Source: Novosphingobium sp. EMRT-2
GTDB taxonomy: Bacteria > Pseudomonadota > Alphaproteobacteria > Sphingomonadales > Sphingomonadaceae
Assembly (NCBI RefSeq): GCF_005145025.1
Contig: NZ_CP039695.1
Location: forward strand, 3,519,501-3,583,500
Reading direction: 5' to 3'
DNA: 64,000 nt
Each line of letters begins with the position of its first letter. The first letter of the stretch is position 1. The position numbers were made by a program, and so were the translations under genes. The notes under the pieces are model-generated. The model did not search any database and was not told where the DNA came from. It saw only the letters and a program-made list of their open reading frames with translations. Shown in pieces: positions 29,397 to 38,532 of this stretch.

Positions 29397-30755
29397 CTAG
29401 GCGGCGGCCCTGGCGCGCGTATCGCCGCGAAACGAGGCGGCCGTGGCAATGCCCAGCACCACGAGGCTGCTGACCAGTTCGATGCGCGCGCTGGAACTGA
29501 AGGCCATCGCGCCCAGCACCGCGAGGATGGCCCCGGCCGTGGCGTAGCTGAGATAAGGATGCAGCCACATGCGAATGGGTGGTGCCGTGCCGTCCTGTTG
29601 GTTGCGGTTGCGCAGCCGCACCTGCGCGAAGCAGACGAACAGGTAGATGAACAGCATCAGCGCGCCCGACGCGTTGACGAGGAAGCTGAACACCAGTTCC
29701 GGCGAAAGCACCGAGGCGGCGAGCGCGAGATAAGCGAACAGGCTGGCGAAAATGGTCGAGCGCGCCGGCACCGAGCGCCGGTTGAGCGCGACGAGCGCGC
29801 GGGGCGCATCGCCCTTTTCCGACAGCACGAACAGCACGCGCGAGGTGACGTAAAGCCCCGAATTGAGGCACGAGAGCACCGCCACCAGCACGAGCAGGTT
29901 CATCATGTCGCCCGCGTGCGGGATGTGCATGTAATCGAGCGCGGCGGCGAAGGGAGACTTGCCCGCCTTGATCGAGGTCCACGGCACGACCGAGACGATC
30001 AGGCCGATCGAGAGCAGGTAGAACAGCAGGATGCGCATCGCCACGCTGCCGGTGATGCGGGCGATGGTCTTGGCGGGTTCCTGCGATTCCGCCGCCGCCA
30101 CGGTCGCGATCTCCGCGCCGCACAGCGCGAAGATCACGCTGGTCACGCCCGCGATCACCGCGCCCCACCCGTTCGGCGCGAAACCGCCGTGCGCCACGAG
30201 GTTGGCAAAGGTCGGCCCCGTGGGCGAGGTGATGCCGCTGGCCCACAGCCCCGCGATCAGGATGAACGCGATGATCGCGCCGACCTTGGTCAGCGACAGC
30301 CAGAACTCGAACTCGCCATAGGATAGCGCCGACATCAGGTTCACCGCGGTCAGGCCGGCGAGAAGGAACACGCCGATCGTCCAGACCGGCAGGTCTATCC
30401 AGCCGTGCAGGATGACTGCCCCCGCGATCGCCTCGATCGCGACCACCACGACCCAGAAGTACCAGTAGAGCCATCCGCAGACGAAGCCGGCGCGATGGCC
30501 CAGGCCGATGCGCACCAGTTCGGTGAACGATCCCGCGCCGGGATGCTGGCTGGCCATCTCGCTCAACATGCGCATGACCATCAGGATCACCAGCCCGGCA
30601 ATGCCGTAGCTGACGATCACCGCCGGCCCCACGCGCGCGATGGAGGTGCTGCTGCCCACGAACAGGCCCGCCCCGATGATGCCGCCAATGGCGATCATCG
30701 AAACGTGGCGGGACTTCAGGGCTGTGCTCAGGTTACGCGGGGGTTCGGCGGACAC
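29397..30755 (-). CDS. amino acid permease (APC superfamily)
   Basis: 452 residues with about 12 membrane helices. The first helix carries the substrate-binding GGIIGAGLFVGSS motif (residues 24-36) of the amino acid transporter (AAT) / GabP branch. It may import an amino acid or a related amine. It lies 37 bp downstream of the amidohydrolase on the same strand, so the two probably form a deacylation-uptake pair, and it faces the transaminase end to end. Confidence 0.9.
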   Translation of the reverse strand: MSAEPPRNLSTALKSRHVSMIAIGGIIGAGLFVGSSTSIARVGPAVIVSYGIAGLVILMVMRMLSEMASQHPGAGSFTELVRIGLGHRAGFVCGWLYWYFWVVVVAIEAIAGAVILHGWIDLPVWTIGVFLLAGLTAVNLMSALSYGEFEFWLSLTKVGAIIAFILIAGLWASGITSPTGPTFANLVAHGGFAPNGWGAVIAGVTSVIFALCGAEIATVAAAESQEPAKTIARITGSVAMRILLFYLLSIGLIVSVVPWTSIKAGKSPFAAALDYMHIPHAGDMMNLLVLVAVLSCLNSGLYVTSRVLFVLSEKGDAPRALVALNRRSVPARSTIFASLFAYLALAASVLSPELVFSFLVNASGALMLFIYLFVCFAQVRLRNRNQQDGTAPPIRMWLHPYLSYATAGAILAVLGAMAFSSSARIELVSSLVVLGIATAASFRGDTRARAAA

Positions 30756-30792
30756 GCGGTCTCCGGAAATGTCAGGGCGGTGGATGCGCCGG

Positions 30793-32538
30793 TCAGCGCT
30801 GGAATACGAGCTTGCCGCCCAGGAACGTCATGTCAACCTGCCCCGCCAGGATTGTTTCCGGGCTGGCTGTCAGCGGATCGAACGGCAGCACGATCATGTC
30901 GGCCAGCTTGCCCGGCTCGATCGTGCCCTTGGTCTTTTCCTCCCACGAAAGATAGGCGCCGTTCGCGGTGTACATGCGGATCGCGTCTTCGCGCGGGATC
31001 GCTTCTTCCGCGCCGTGAACCTGTCCGCTCGGTCCCTTGCGGGTGATCGCCGCGTAGAGGCCCACGAACGGGTTGACCGGAAGGTTGTCGCTGCCGAACG
31101 CCATGAACAGGCCGAACTTCTTGACCGGCGTGGTTAGCGGGTTGTTGTGCGCCAGCCGCCAGTCGTCGAGCACCTGCATGTAGCGGTCCTCCAGATTGTA
31201 GAGGAAGTTCGGCTGCTGCGCGATCATGATGCTGTCGCGCTTCATCGTGGCCATCGTCTCGTCGGGCGGCATGATCGTGAAGTGATCGGTGAACCAGCGG
31301 CGGTCGGCCATCGGGTGCGCGGGATCGGGAATGGCGTTCAGCGCCTTGTCATAGGCTTGGATGGTCTGGACGATCGCGGCATCGCCGATGCAGTGCAGGC
31401 CCATCTGCCAGCCGAGCCGGGCCGAGGTATCCACCATTTCCTGCAACTCGGCATCGGTAAAGCGGCCCTTGCCGCGAAATCCGGGCTGGCCCTTGTAGTC
31501 GGCCAGGAGCCAGGCGGTTGGGCCGGTGAAGCCGCCGTCCACCGCGCTCTCCCCGATCGCGCCAAGCCGGACATGCTCGTCGCCGTAACCGGTATGATAG
31601 GGGAAAGCCTTGAGCCGTTCGGCGCCGGGGTAGCTGATGTACATCGTGATGCGCGGCAGCTGGTCGCCCATTTCGGCATAGATTTCGCGCGCGCGGCGGA
31701 ACGTCATGTTCGCGCCGGCCCACGAGGCGCCCGGATCGGAGCCGGCCGCGCCGCCCTTGCCGACGGGTTCGTCGTCGATCGTGCCGCTGGCGTCATGAAA
31801 GCTGGTGATGCCGAGCGAGAGGATGTTCTTGAGCCAGCCGATATAGGCCGGGCGCATCGATTCCCAGCTGGGCGTGGGGATGAATGCGCTGACCAGATCG
31901 AAGCGTTCACGGATGATCCCGTTGGGTTCGCCGGCCGCGTCGTGCTCGATCAGACCGCTCTTGGGATCGGGCGTGGCGCGATCGATGCCGGCGATCTTGA
32001 GTGCGGCGGAATTGCTGACCGCCGAATGCGCGCCGGCGCGCACCAGCATCACCGGGTTGTTCGGCGTGGCCGCATCAAGGTCCGCGCGCGTCAGGTTGCG
32101 CTTTTCGGCAAGGTTCGATTCCTGCCAGCCATAGCCGGTGATCCATTGGCCGGGGCCGAGTTGCGCCGCCTTCTTGCGCAGCATGTCCTGCACTTCGGCC
32201 ACGCTGTGCGCGCTCTGGACGGCAATGTCGTTCGGCGCCATCGGCTTGGGGTGCAGGTGCGTGTCGGTGAAGCCGGGCATCAGCGTGCGACCGGCCAGGT
32301 CGATCGTGCGATCGGCCGTGTAGCGATCCGCCAGTTCCTCGCCCCCCACGGCGACGATGCGGCCATCGCGGACGGCCACCGCCGAGCGGACGGAAAACGA
32401 AGGGTCGACCGTGAGCACGTGGCCGTGGCGGAGGAGGAGATCGACTTTCTCCTTTGCCAGGGCCGGCGCAGCCCATGCCGCGGTGATCGCCAAAGCCGTG
32501 CCGAGCAGTCGGATCCGCCGCCCCGTTGTATTGGTCAT
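30793..32538 (-). CDS. exported YtcJ-like amidohydrolase
   Basis: 581 residues with a signal peptide (hydrophobic to Ala-Leu-Ala, residue ~28), so it is probably periplasmic. The metal site HxH (His94 and His96 in PGFTDTHLHP) and later His residues (GLHCIGDAA, RRWFTDHFTIMPPDE) match the Amidohydro_3 / YtcJ group, known for N-substituted formamide deformylase and other amide hydrolases. The last ~70 residues return to the beta-sandwich domain (GTIEPGKLADMIVLPFDP). Probable first gene of a two-gene operon with the permease. Confidence 0.88.
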   Translation of the reverse strand: MTNTTGRRIRLLGTALAITAAWAAPALAKEKVDLLLRHGHVLTVDPSFSVRSAVAVRDGRIVAVGGEELADRYTADRTIDLAGRTLMPGFTDTHLHPKPMAPNDIAVQSAHSVAEVQDMLRKKAAQLGPGQWITGYGWQESNLAEKRNLTRADLDAATPNNPVMLVRAGAHSAVSNSAALKIAGIDRATPDPKSGLIEHDAAGEPNGIIRERFDLVSAFIPTPSWESMRPAYIGWLKNILSLGITSFHDASGTIDDEPVGKGGAAGSDPGASWAGANMTFRRAREIYAEMGDQLPRITMYISYPGAERLKAFPYHTGYGDEHVRLGAIGESAVDGGFTGPTAWLLADYKGQPGFRGKGRFTDAELQEMVDTSARLGWQMGLHCIGDAAIVQTIQAYDKALNAIPDPAHPMADRRWFTDHFTIMPPDETMATMKRDSIMIAQQPNFLYNLEDRYMQVLDDWRLAHNNPLTTPVKKFGLFMAFGSDNLPVNPFVGLYAAITRKGPSGQVHGAEEAIPREDAIRMYTANGAYLSWEEKTKGTIEPGKLADMIVLPFDPLTASPETILAGQVDMTFLGGKLVFQR

Positions 32539-32737
32539 TTCCCCTTACCCCCGCTTACGCCAAAAACTGAACATCTGTCCGGAATGCTAACAGCATCCGC
32601 GCGGCGTTCAATCGGCCCCGCCCACCTTTGTTTGCGGCGCCGCATTCCCGTTTGCCCGCGAACGAATGGTTGCCAATAGAAGCAGGCGTTGCCATAGGCG
32701 CCGGCCGCTTCCCGACCCCGTTGCAAAGGAATCCTCC

Positions 32738-34060
32738 ATGGCCACTGGCACGCCCACCGCGCGCGCTGTCGGCATCGACTTCGGCACCACGAATTCGGTC
32801 ATCGCCACGACGGCCGGCGCTGGGGAGGCGGGGCTCGTCCGCTTCGACGCGCCCGACGGGACCAGCGCGGTTTTCCGTTCGGCCCTGTGCTTCTGGGAAG
32901 ATAGCGCCATGCGCGGCGGGCTGGCGCACGAGGCCGGGCCGTGGGCCATCGCCGAATTTCTCGACATGCCCGATGGCAGCCGCTTCATCCAGTCGTTCAA
33001 GTCCGTTGCCGCCAACGCCCTGTTCGAACACGCCACGATCTTCGAAAAGCGCCTGCGGTTCGAGGATCTCGGCAAGGTGTTCCTGGAACACCTGCGCGCC
33101 CGTTCCGCCGGCGCGCTGCGCGATCTGCCGGAACGGATCATCGTCGGCCGCCCGGTGCGCTATGTCGGGGCACGACCCGATCCCGCGCTGGCGCGCGCTC
33201 GGTACGACGCGATGTTCGCGCTGCTGGGGCGCGAGGTACACTACGTGTACGAGCCGATGGGCGCCGCCTTCAGCTTTGCCGCGCGTCTCACCCAACCCGC
33301 GACGCTGCTCGTGGCGGACTTCGGCGGCGGCACCAGCGACTTTTCCATCGTGCGGGTGGAAGCGCCGGGCGCGGCGCAGCGGTGCGTGCCGCTGGGATCG
33401 GCCGGTATCGGCATCGCCGGGGACCGGTTCGACTACCGCATCATGGACCATCTGGTGCTGCCGATGCTGGGCAAGGGCGGCACCTATCGCTCGTTCGACA
33501 AGGTGCTGGAAATCCCGGCCGGGCACTTCACCGATTTCGGCGACTGGTCGCGCTTGGCGCTGATGCGCAACCGGCGGACGCTGGAGGAACTGGAGCGCCT
33601 GCGCCGCGCTGCCAGCGATCCGCAGGCGATCGGGCGGATGATCGCGGTGGTGGAAAACGAGCTGGGCTATCCGTTGTACGATGCGGTCGGCCGGCTCAAG
33701 CGCGCACTGTCGAGCGAGGAGCGGGCGACCTTCCGGTTCGACAGCCCGGCCCTGAAAGTGCAGGCCGACGTTAGCCGCGCGGATTTCGAGCAATGGATCG
33801 CGCCCGATCTGGCCCGGATCGGCGAAACGGTGGATGCGGCCCTCGCCAGCGCCGGGCTGGCGCCGCAGGATATCGACCATGTGTTTCTCACCGGCGGCTC
33901 CTCGCTGATTCCCGCCGTGCGCCGCCTGTTCACCGAGCGGTTCGAAGCGGGTCGCATCGATAGCGGCGAGGAGCTGACCTCGATCGCGCACGGGCTTGCG
34001 CTGATCGGGCAGGAGCCCGATCTGTCGATCTGGACGGTTAAGGAAGAGGAACCGGCATGA
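32738..34060 (+). CDS. Hsp70-like ATPase without substrate-binding domain (YegD-like)
   Basis: 440 residues, about the size of the Hsp70 nucleotide-binding domain alone. Phosphate-1 loop GIDFGTTNSVIA (12-23), phosphate-2 LVADFGGGTSDFSI and the adenosine motif VFLTGGSSLIPAVRRLF are intact. No SBD-beta or helical lid follows, which is the YegD-type architecture. Its client or partner is unknown. The ATG at 32738 has AAAGGA upstream. The stop overlaps the start of a GreA/GreB-like gene (ATGA), so the two products are likely made together. Confidence 0.9.
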   Translation: MATGTPTARAVGIDFGTTNSVIATTAGAGEAGLVRFDAPDGTSAVFRSALCFWEDSAMRGGLAHEAGPWAIAEFLDMPDGSRFIQSFKSVAANALFEHATIFEKRLRFEDLGKVFLEHLRARSAGALRDLPERIIVGRPVRYVGARPDPALARARYDAMFALLGREVHYVYEPMGAAFSFAARLTQPATLLVADFGGGTSDFSIVRVEAPGAAQRCVPLGSAGIGIAGDRFDYRIMDHLVLPMLGKGGTYRSFDKVLEIPAGHFTDFGDWSRLALMRNRRTLEELERLRRAASDPQAIGRMIAVVENELGYPLYDAVGRLKRALSSEERATFRFDSPALKVQADVSRADFEQWIAPDLARIGETVDAALASAGLAPQDIDHVFLTGGSSLIPAVRRLFTERFEAGRIDSGEELTSIAHGLALIGQEPDLSIWTVKEEEPA

Positions 34061-34524
34061 GCGTGGCCTTTCGCAGGGAGAGCGATGACGAGCATCTCGA
34101 ACCGACGTTCGAGCTTCCGATCCCGCCCGGTCCCAACCTCGTCACCGCACGCGGTCTGGCGCTGATCGCCGGCAAGGTGGCCGAACTGGAGGCGGCGCTG
34201 TTGCCGCTGACGGACGAGGCGGAGGTGAAGAAGGTGCGCCGTGAATTGCGCTACTGGAGCACGCGCCAGGCGACCGCGCAACTGGCGCCAAAGCCCGGCG
34301 GCGAGACGGTGGAGTTCGGTTGCGCCGTGACTTTCGCGCTGCGGGGCAAGGCGAAGACGATCACCATCGTCGGCGATGACGAGGCCGACCCGGCGGCGAA
34401 CCTGATCTCGTTTTCCGCGCCGCTCAGCCGCGCGATGATGGGCGCGGAGGAGGGCGATTTCGTGGATTTCGCCGGGGAGGCCGATGCGATCGAGATTCAG
34501 GAAATCCGCGTCCCGGCTGCTTGA
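34057..34524 (+). CDS. GreA/GreB-like transcription elongation factor
   Basis: 155 residues. The N-terminal ~75 residues can form the antiparallel coiled coil of Gre factors (GLALIAGKVAELEAAL to RELRYWSTRQATAQL), and the C-terminal ~75 residues match the FKBP-like GreA_GreB domain (VEFGCAVTF to LSRAMMGAEEGD). The coiled-coil tip carries Asp-Glu-Ala-Glu between the two helices, fitting the acidic residues that chelate Mg in RNA polymerase. Chromosomal greA would be elsewhere, so this is an accessory homologue. Translationally coupled to the Hsp70-like gene. Confidence 0.85.
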   Translation: MSVAFRRESDDEHLEPTFELPIPPGPNLVTARGLALIAGKVAELEAALLPLTDEAEVKKVRRELRYWSTRQATAQLAPKPGGETVEFGCAVTFALRGKAKTITIVGDDEADPAANLISFSAPLSRAMMGAEEGDFVDFAGEADAIEIQEIRVPAA

Positions 34525-34624
34525 TTTCCTGCGGGAAGGCAATCGCGGGCGTCATTTTGCGCTTGGCTAACCGCGCCGCATGGCCCACGCGTCCGCAGCC
34601 GTTCCCGATCGCCGAGAGTTTCCC

Positions 34625-35545
34625 GTGCTGCAAAGTCTGTTCGCGTGTCTGCCGATCCTGGGACTGGTCGCTCTCGGCTTCGGTTTCGGGAAAGTGGCGC
34701 GTCCGGGCGTCGAGGGCCTTTCCGCGATCAACACGGCGGTCATGTACCTGTTTTTTCCCGCGCTGCTGTTCAAGGTGGGGGCCGATACGGATTGGCGCGC
34801 GGTGTTCGAACCGGGCTTCCTGCTGGCCTTCGGGGGCGCGGCAATGCTGGCCTTCGCCCTGTCGCTGATGGTGCTGCGGCGCCTGTCCCCGCACGACCGG
34901 TCGGGCGCGATCGTCGGGGCGTTGAGCGCGTCCTATGCCAACACCGCGTTTCTCGGCCTGCCGCTGGCCGGGGCCTTGCTGGGGCAGATCGGAATTTCCG
35001 CCGCGATGCTGGCCAGCATGATACTTCTGCTGACCGTGGTGGCGGCCGCGCTGGTGCTACTGCCATCGCAGGACGGCAGGGCTGGGCTTTCGACCAAGCT
35101 GGCGGGCGTGACGTTCCGCAATCCGCTGGTCGTCGCGGCGGTGTTGGGGATCGGCTGGTCCCTGCTGCGCCTGCCGATGCCGGAGCCCTTGCACGATATG
35201 CTGTCGCTGCTGGGCGGCGCAGCGACGCCCTGCGCGCTGATCTCGGTCGGTGCGGCGATGGCGGGCGCGCGGATCGCGGGATCGCTGGCGGTCTGGATGG
35301 TGGTGTCCGGCAAAATGGTGCTGCAACCGGCGCTGGCCGCGCTGGCGGCGCACCTTTGCGGATTGCCGCCGGTCTGGACCAGCGCCGCGGTGCTGCTCTC
35401 CGCCCTGCCGACAGGCGCGGTGCCCACGCTGCTGGCGCGGTCCTATGGCGTGGACCCGATGGGACCGGCGCAGGCGTCGGCGATCACCACGCTGCTCTCG
35501 GTGGTGGCGACACCGGTCGTGTTCGCGCTGTTCCCGCCGGGGTGA
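34625..35545 (+). CDS. AEC-family (auxin efflux carrier-like) transporter
   Basis: 306 residues, hydrophobic, with about ten helices in two inverted sets. Family features are LQSLFACLPILGLVALGF at the N terminus and GALSASYANTAFLGLPLAGALLG in the fourth helix. It probably exports or exchanges small organic acids. The GTG at 34625 with GAGAG upstream gives the usual N terminus; the ATG at 34580 adds 15 atypical residues. It is convergent with pgmB, 7 bp apart. Confidence 0.88.
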   Translation: MLQSLFACLPILGLVALGFGFGKVARPGVEGLSAINTAVMYLFFPALLFKVGADTDWRAVFEPGFLLAFGGAAMLAFALSLMVLRRLSPHDRSGAIVGALSASYANTAFLGLPLAGALLGQIGISAAMLASMILLLTVVAAALVLLPSQDGRAGLSTKLAGVTFRNPLVVAAVLGIGWSLLRLPMPEPLHDMLSLLGGAATPCALISVGAAMAGARIAGSLAVWMVVSGKMVLQPALAALAAHLCGLPPVWTSAAVLLSALPTGAVPTLLARSYGVDPMGPAQASAITTLLSVVATPVVFALFPPG

Positions 35546-35552
35546 GCCGCGC

Positions 35553-36194
35553 TCAGCCGAGCAGGGCGGCGAGATCGATGTCGGCCAGCGTCGCGAACTG
35601 GATGTCAGCCCGCGGCAGGGGTGTTTCCCCGATGCCGACCGCGCGGAAACCGGCCGCCCGGATCGCCTCGATCCCGGCCGGGGCATCCTCGAAGCCGATC
35701 ATCGCTTGCGGCGGCAAGCCGAACGCGCGGGCGCAGGCCAGGAACAGGTCCGGCGCCGGCTTGGGCAGGTGATTGGCGGGATCGGCGATGAATTCGAACG
35801 CATCGGCCACGCCAAGCCGTTCCAGCAGGGCGGGGGCGTTGCGGCTGGCGGAAGCAAGGCCGATGCGCAATCCGCGCGTGGCCGCTTCATCGAGCAGCGC
35901 GGCCGCGCCGGGCAACAGGGCGTCCGCCGTCAGCGTGGAGATCGCATCCACGTAGAAGCCGTTCTTGCGCGCGGCCAGGCGCGCTATCTCGTCGTCCGGC
36001 AAATCGCGCTGCCCCAGCTTCAGGATGTGCCGCAGCGAATTGATCCGGTCGACGCCCTTCAGCGCTTCGTTGTCCTCGGCGGTGAACGGGATGCCGAGTT
36101 CGTCCGCCAGCCGCTTCCAGGCCGCGAAGTGCAGCGTCGCGCTGTCCGCGATCACGCCGTCGAGGTCGAAGGCGAGGCCCTTGATTGCCCTCAT
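35553..36194 (-). CDS. pgmB: beta-phosphoglucomutase
   Basis: Converts beta-glucose-1-phosphate to glucose-6-phosphate. 213-residue HAD enzyme with a nucleophile motif FDLDGVIADSA (Asp10, Asp12), the cap-domain GVDRINSLRHIL, the SASRNA motif II and GFEDAPAGIEAIRAAG as motif IV. The start ATG overlaps the GH65 stop by 4 nt. The gene order GH65-pgmB is the classic phosphorolytic disaccharide route, since inverting GH65 enzymes release beta-glucose-1-phosphate. Confidence 0.95.
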   Translation of the reverse strand: MRAIKGLAFDLDGVIADSATLHFAAWKRLADELGIPFTAEDNEALKGVDRINSLRHILKLGQRDLPDDEIARLAARKNGFYVDAISTLTADALLPGAAALLDEAATRGLRIGLASASRNAPALLERLGVADAFEFIADPANHLPKPAPDLFLACARAFGLPPQAMIGFEDAPAGIEAIRAAGFRAVGIGETPLPRADIQFATLADIDLAALLG

Positions 36195-38386
36195 GCCGGC
36201 AGGTCCAGCGTGACCGGCGTGGCGCCCACGGTCACGGTCTCGCCCCAATGGGTCAGGTCCAGCGGCTCGCCGTCGACCGTATAGGTTGCCTTTCCGTTCG
36301 CAACCTTGAGCGCGACCGCCCGACCGCGGAACTGCACGCCGAGTTCGTAATCGCCGGCAACGGGGTGCGCGCGGGGGGAAAACGCAAGCGAACCGTCGAG
36401 CGTGGAAAGCCCCGCGAAGCCGAACGCCAGCGCATTCCAGCCGCCGCCAAGCGCCGCCATATGCAGGCCATGCCCTGTATTGGCGTGGAGGTTGAGCAGG
36501 TCGGTCAGCACCGTGTCGGTCCAGTAGCGGGCGGCGCGATCGGTTTCGCCGGCCAGCGCGGCCGCCGTCGCGAAGCTGCTGGCGGAAAGCGTGGAATCGT
36601 GGACGGTGAGCGCTTCGTACACATCCAGCATGCGCTTGCGCATGTCCGGGGTGAAGCGGTGGGGCAGGGTGGCGACCGCCAGCACCGCGTCCGCCTGCTT
36701 GCACACGCAATGGCGGTAGATGTGCAGCGGATGGTAATGCAGCAGCAGCGGGAACTTGCCCGGCGGGGTGCTGTCGATCGGCCAAGGCTGCTTGCCGAAG
36801 AAGGCATCGTCCTGCGCGAAGACCTGCCGGGCTTCGTCGAAGGGCAGAAAGATCGTGTCGGCGGCGCGCAGCATGGCCTGCCGCTCCGCCGGGGAAAGCC
36901 CCGGATCGATGCCGTGGCGCTGTTCGAGCGAGGCGGCATAGCGCATGTGCTCGGCCGCCATCAGGTTGGTGTAGAGATTGTTGTCGACCAGCGCGGTGTA
37001 TTCGTCCGGACCGGTCACGCGGTTGATGACGAAGGCATCACCGCGCGCGGGATCGTGCCACCCCATCGACAGCCAGATGCGCGCGGTTTCGGCCAGCAGC
37101 TCCGCCCCGCCTTCGAGCAGGATCGAGAGGTCGGCCGTCGTCTCCACATAGAGCCGCAGCGCGTGTGCGACATCGGCGTTGATATGGTACTGCGCCGATC
37201 CCGCGAGGAAATAGGACGAACATTCGCGCCCGCCGATGGTGCGCCAGGGCAGCACCGCACCCGCTTCATGCCCCAGATCGCGCGCGTTCTGGCGCGCGGC
37301 GTCCAGCCCCGCCACGCGCCAGGCCAGCGCCGCGCGCGCCATGGCGGGCTGGGTATGGATCAGGAAGGGCAGGGCATAGGTTTCCGCGTCCCAGAAGATG
37401 TGCCCTTCATAGCCTTCGCCGGTCTGGCCTTTGGCGGCGATGGAGCCGCGCCCGTCGCGCCGGACCGCCTGGGCGATCTGGAAAAGCCCATGCCGCAGCG
37501 CGCCTTCGGCCACCGGATCGGCCAGGGCAAAGCGGGTTCCTGCCCAGATCGCACTCCAGGCCTGCGCCTGTTCCGCCAGCAGCGCGTCGGCACCGGCGGC
37601 CGTGGCCGTGCCGACCAGCGCGCGCGCGCGCGCCGCCAATCCGTCGGGGGGGGTATCGCGTTCGGCGACATAGGCGGTCAGCACCGGGATGCGCCGTGTC
37701 TCCCCCGCCGGGATGCGGACCTGCAGCGGCGCGCTGCGGGCCACGACCACGGTGAAGCCGCTCCGTTCGAGCCGGTCGGCGCGGCAGGGGATGGTATCGG
37801 CGGAGACGGCCATTTCGCGCCAGGGGTTGGCCATCGCCTGCGTGATGCGCGGATCGTCGATATCCGCCGGCGGCGTGGCCAGCCGGGGGGCATCGATTCC
37901 GCCAGCGATCGTCAGCTCGATGGGGCTCGCGCCCGCGATTACGTCCACCACGCATCCCGCCAGCGTCTGCTCTGCCATGCTGGCGAAGCGGGTGAGCGTG
38001 ATCGTCGCATCGCCGTGCTGCACCACCTGGCGCAGCACGCCCCGCTTCATGTCGAGTTCGAGCGGCGCGTCGATTGCGATGGGCGTGCCGTCGATGCCGA
38101 TCGCTATCTTCGTTCCGTCGGCAACGGAAAGGCGCACGTCGCCACCGCGCGGCAATCCGTGGGCGCCTTCGTGGTAATCGATCGGCACCCGATCATAGAC
38201 GCCGTTGAGATAGACGCGCGGCAGATCGTCCATGCCGGTTTCGGCGCGGATGCCGATGAAGCCGTTGCCGATCGCGAAGATCGCCGGAACCTGCGGCCCC
38301 AGATCAAGCGGAGCCGCCACGGTCCAGCCATCGCGAATCATCCGGGCCTGCGAAAAGTCTGCGCGAGCCCCGTCGGCAGGGTGCAT
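36191..38386 (-). CDS. GH65 disaccharide phosphorylase (maltose/trehalose/kojibiose type)
   Basis: 731 residues with the GH65 layout: an N-terminal beta-sandwich (~1-250), an (alpha/alpha)6 barrel and a C-terminal beta-sheet. GEGYEGHIFWDAE (323-335) and the catalytic-acid motif GPDEY with Glu462 are intact. It cleaves an alpha-glucosidic disaccharide with phosphate into glucose and beta-glucose-1-phosphate. Which disaccharide (maltose, trehalose, nigerose or kojibiose) cannot be told from motifs. No signal peptide is seen, so it is cytoplasmic. The ATG at 38386 has GGGAGAG upstream; the open frame to 38467 crosses an operator and was rejected. Confidence 0.94.
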   Translation of the reverse strand: MHPADGARADFSQARMIRDGWTVAAPLDLGPQVPAIFAIGNGFIGIRAETGMDDLPRVYLNGVYDRVPIDYHEGAHGLPRGGDVRLSVADGTKIAIGIDGTPIAIDAPLELDMKRGVLRQVVQHGDATITLTRFASMAEQTLAGCVVDVIAGASPIELTIAGGIDAPRLATPPADIDDPRITQAMANPWREMAVSADTIPCRADRLERSGFTVVVARSAPLQVRIPAGETRRIPVLTAYVAERDTPPDGLAARARALVGTATAAGADALLAEQAQAWSAIWAGTRFALADPVAEGALRHGLFQIAQAVRRDGRGSIAAKGQTGEGYEGHIFWDAETYALPFLIHTQPAMARAALAWRVAGLDAARQNARDLGHEAGAVLPWRTIGGRECSSYFLAGSAQYHINADVAHALRLYVETTADLSILLEGGAELLAETARIWLSMGWHDPARGDAFVINRVTGPDEYTALVDNNLYTNLMAAEHMRYAASLEQRHGIDPGLSPAERQAMLRAADTIFLPFDEARQVFAQDDAFFGKQPWPIDSTPPGKFPLLLHYHPLHIYRHCVCKQADAVLAVATLPHRFTPDMRKRMLDVYEALTVHDSTLSASSFATAAALAGETDRAARYWTDTVLTDLLNLHANTGHGLHMAALGGGWNALAFGFAGLSTLDGSLAFSPRAHPVAGDYELGVQFRGRAVALKVANGKATYTVDGEPLDLTHWGETVTVGATPVTLDLPA

Positions 38387-38452
38387 TCCATCTCTCCCAT
38401 GGGTGCCTGAGGCGCCTAAGAAAGCGCCGGAACACGGTCCGAAACACATTAA

Positions 38453-38466
38453 TGATATGCATTTCA
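38453..38466. promoter_or_regulatory. LacI-type operator between the GH65 and MFS genes
   Basis: TGATATGCATTTCA matches the perfect palindrome TGAAATGCATTTCA at 40961-40974 in 13 of 14 positions. It lies between the divergent starts of the GH65 phosphorylase (38386) and the MFS transporter (38533). A further CATTTC-N6-GAAATG arm pair overlaps it to the right (38460-38477). Confidence 0.65.
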
Positions 38467-38532
38467 TTACCGAAATGCTAGCTTCCGTTCAAGCCGCATG
38501 ACGGCATGATGCGCAATAAGGGAGAGGCAAGC

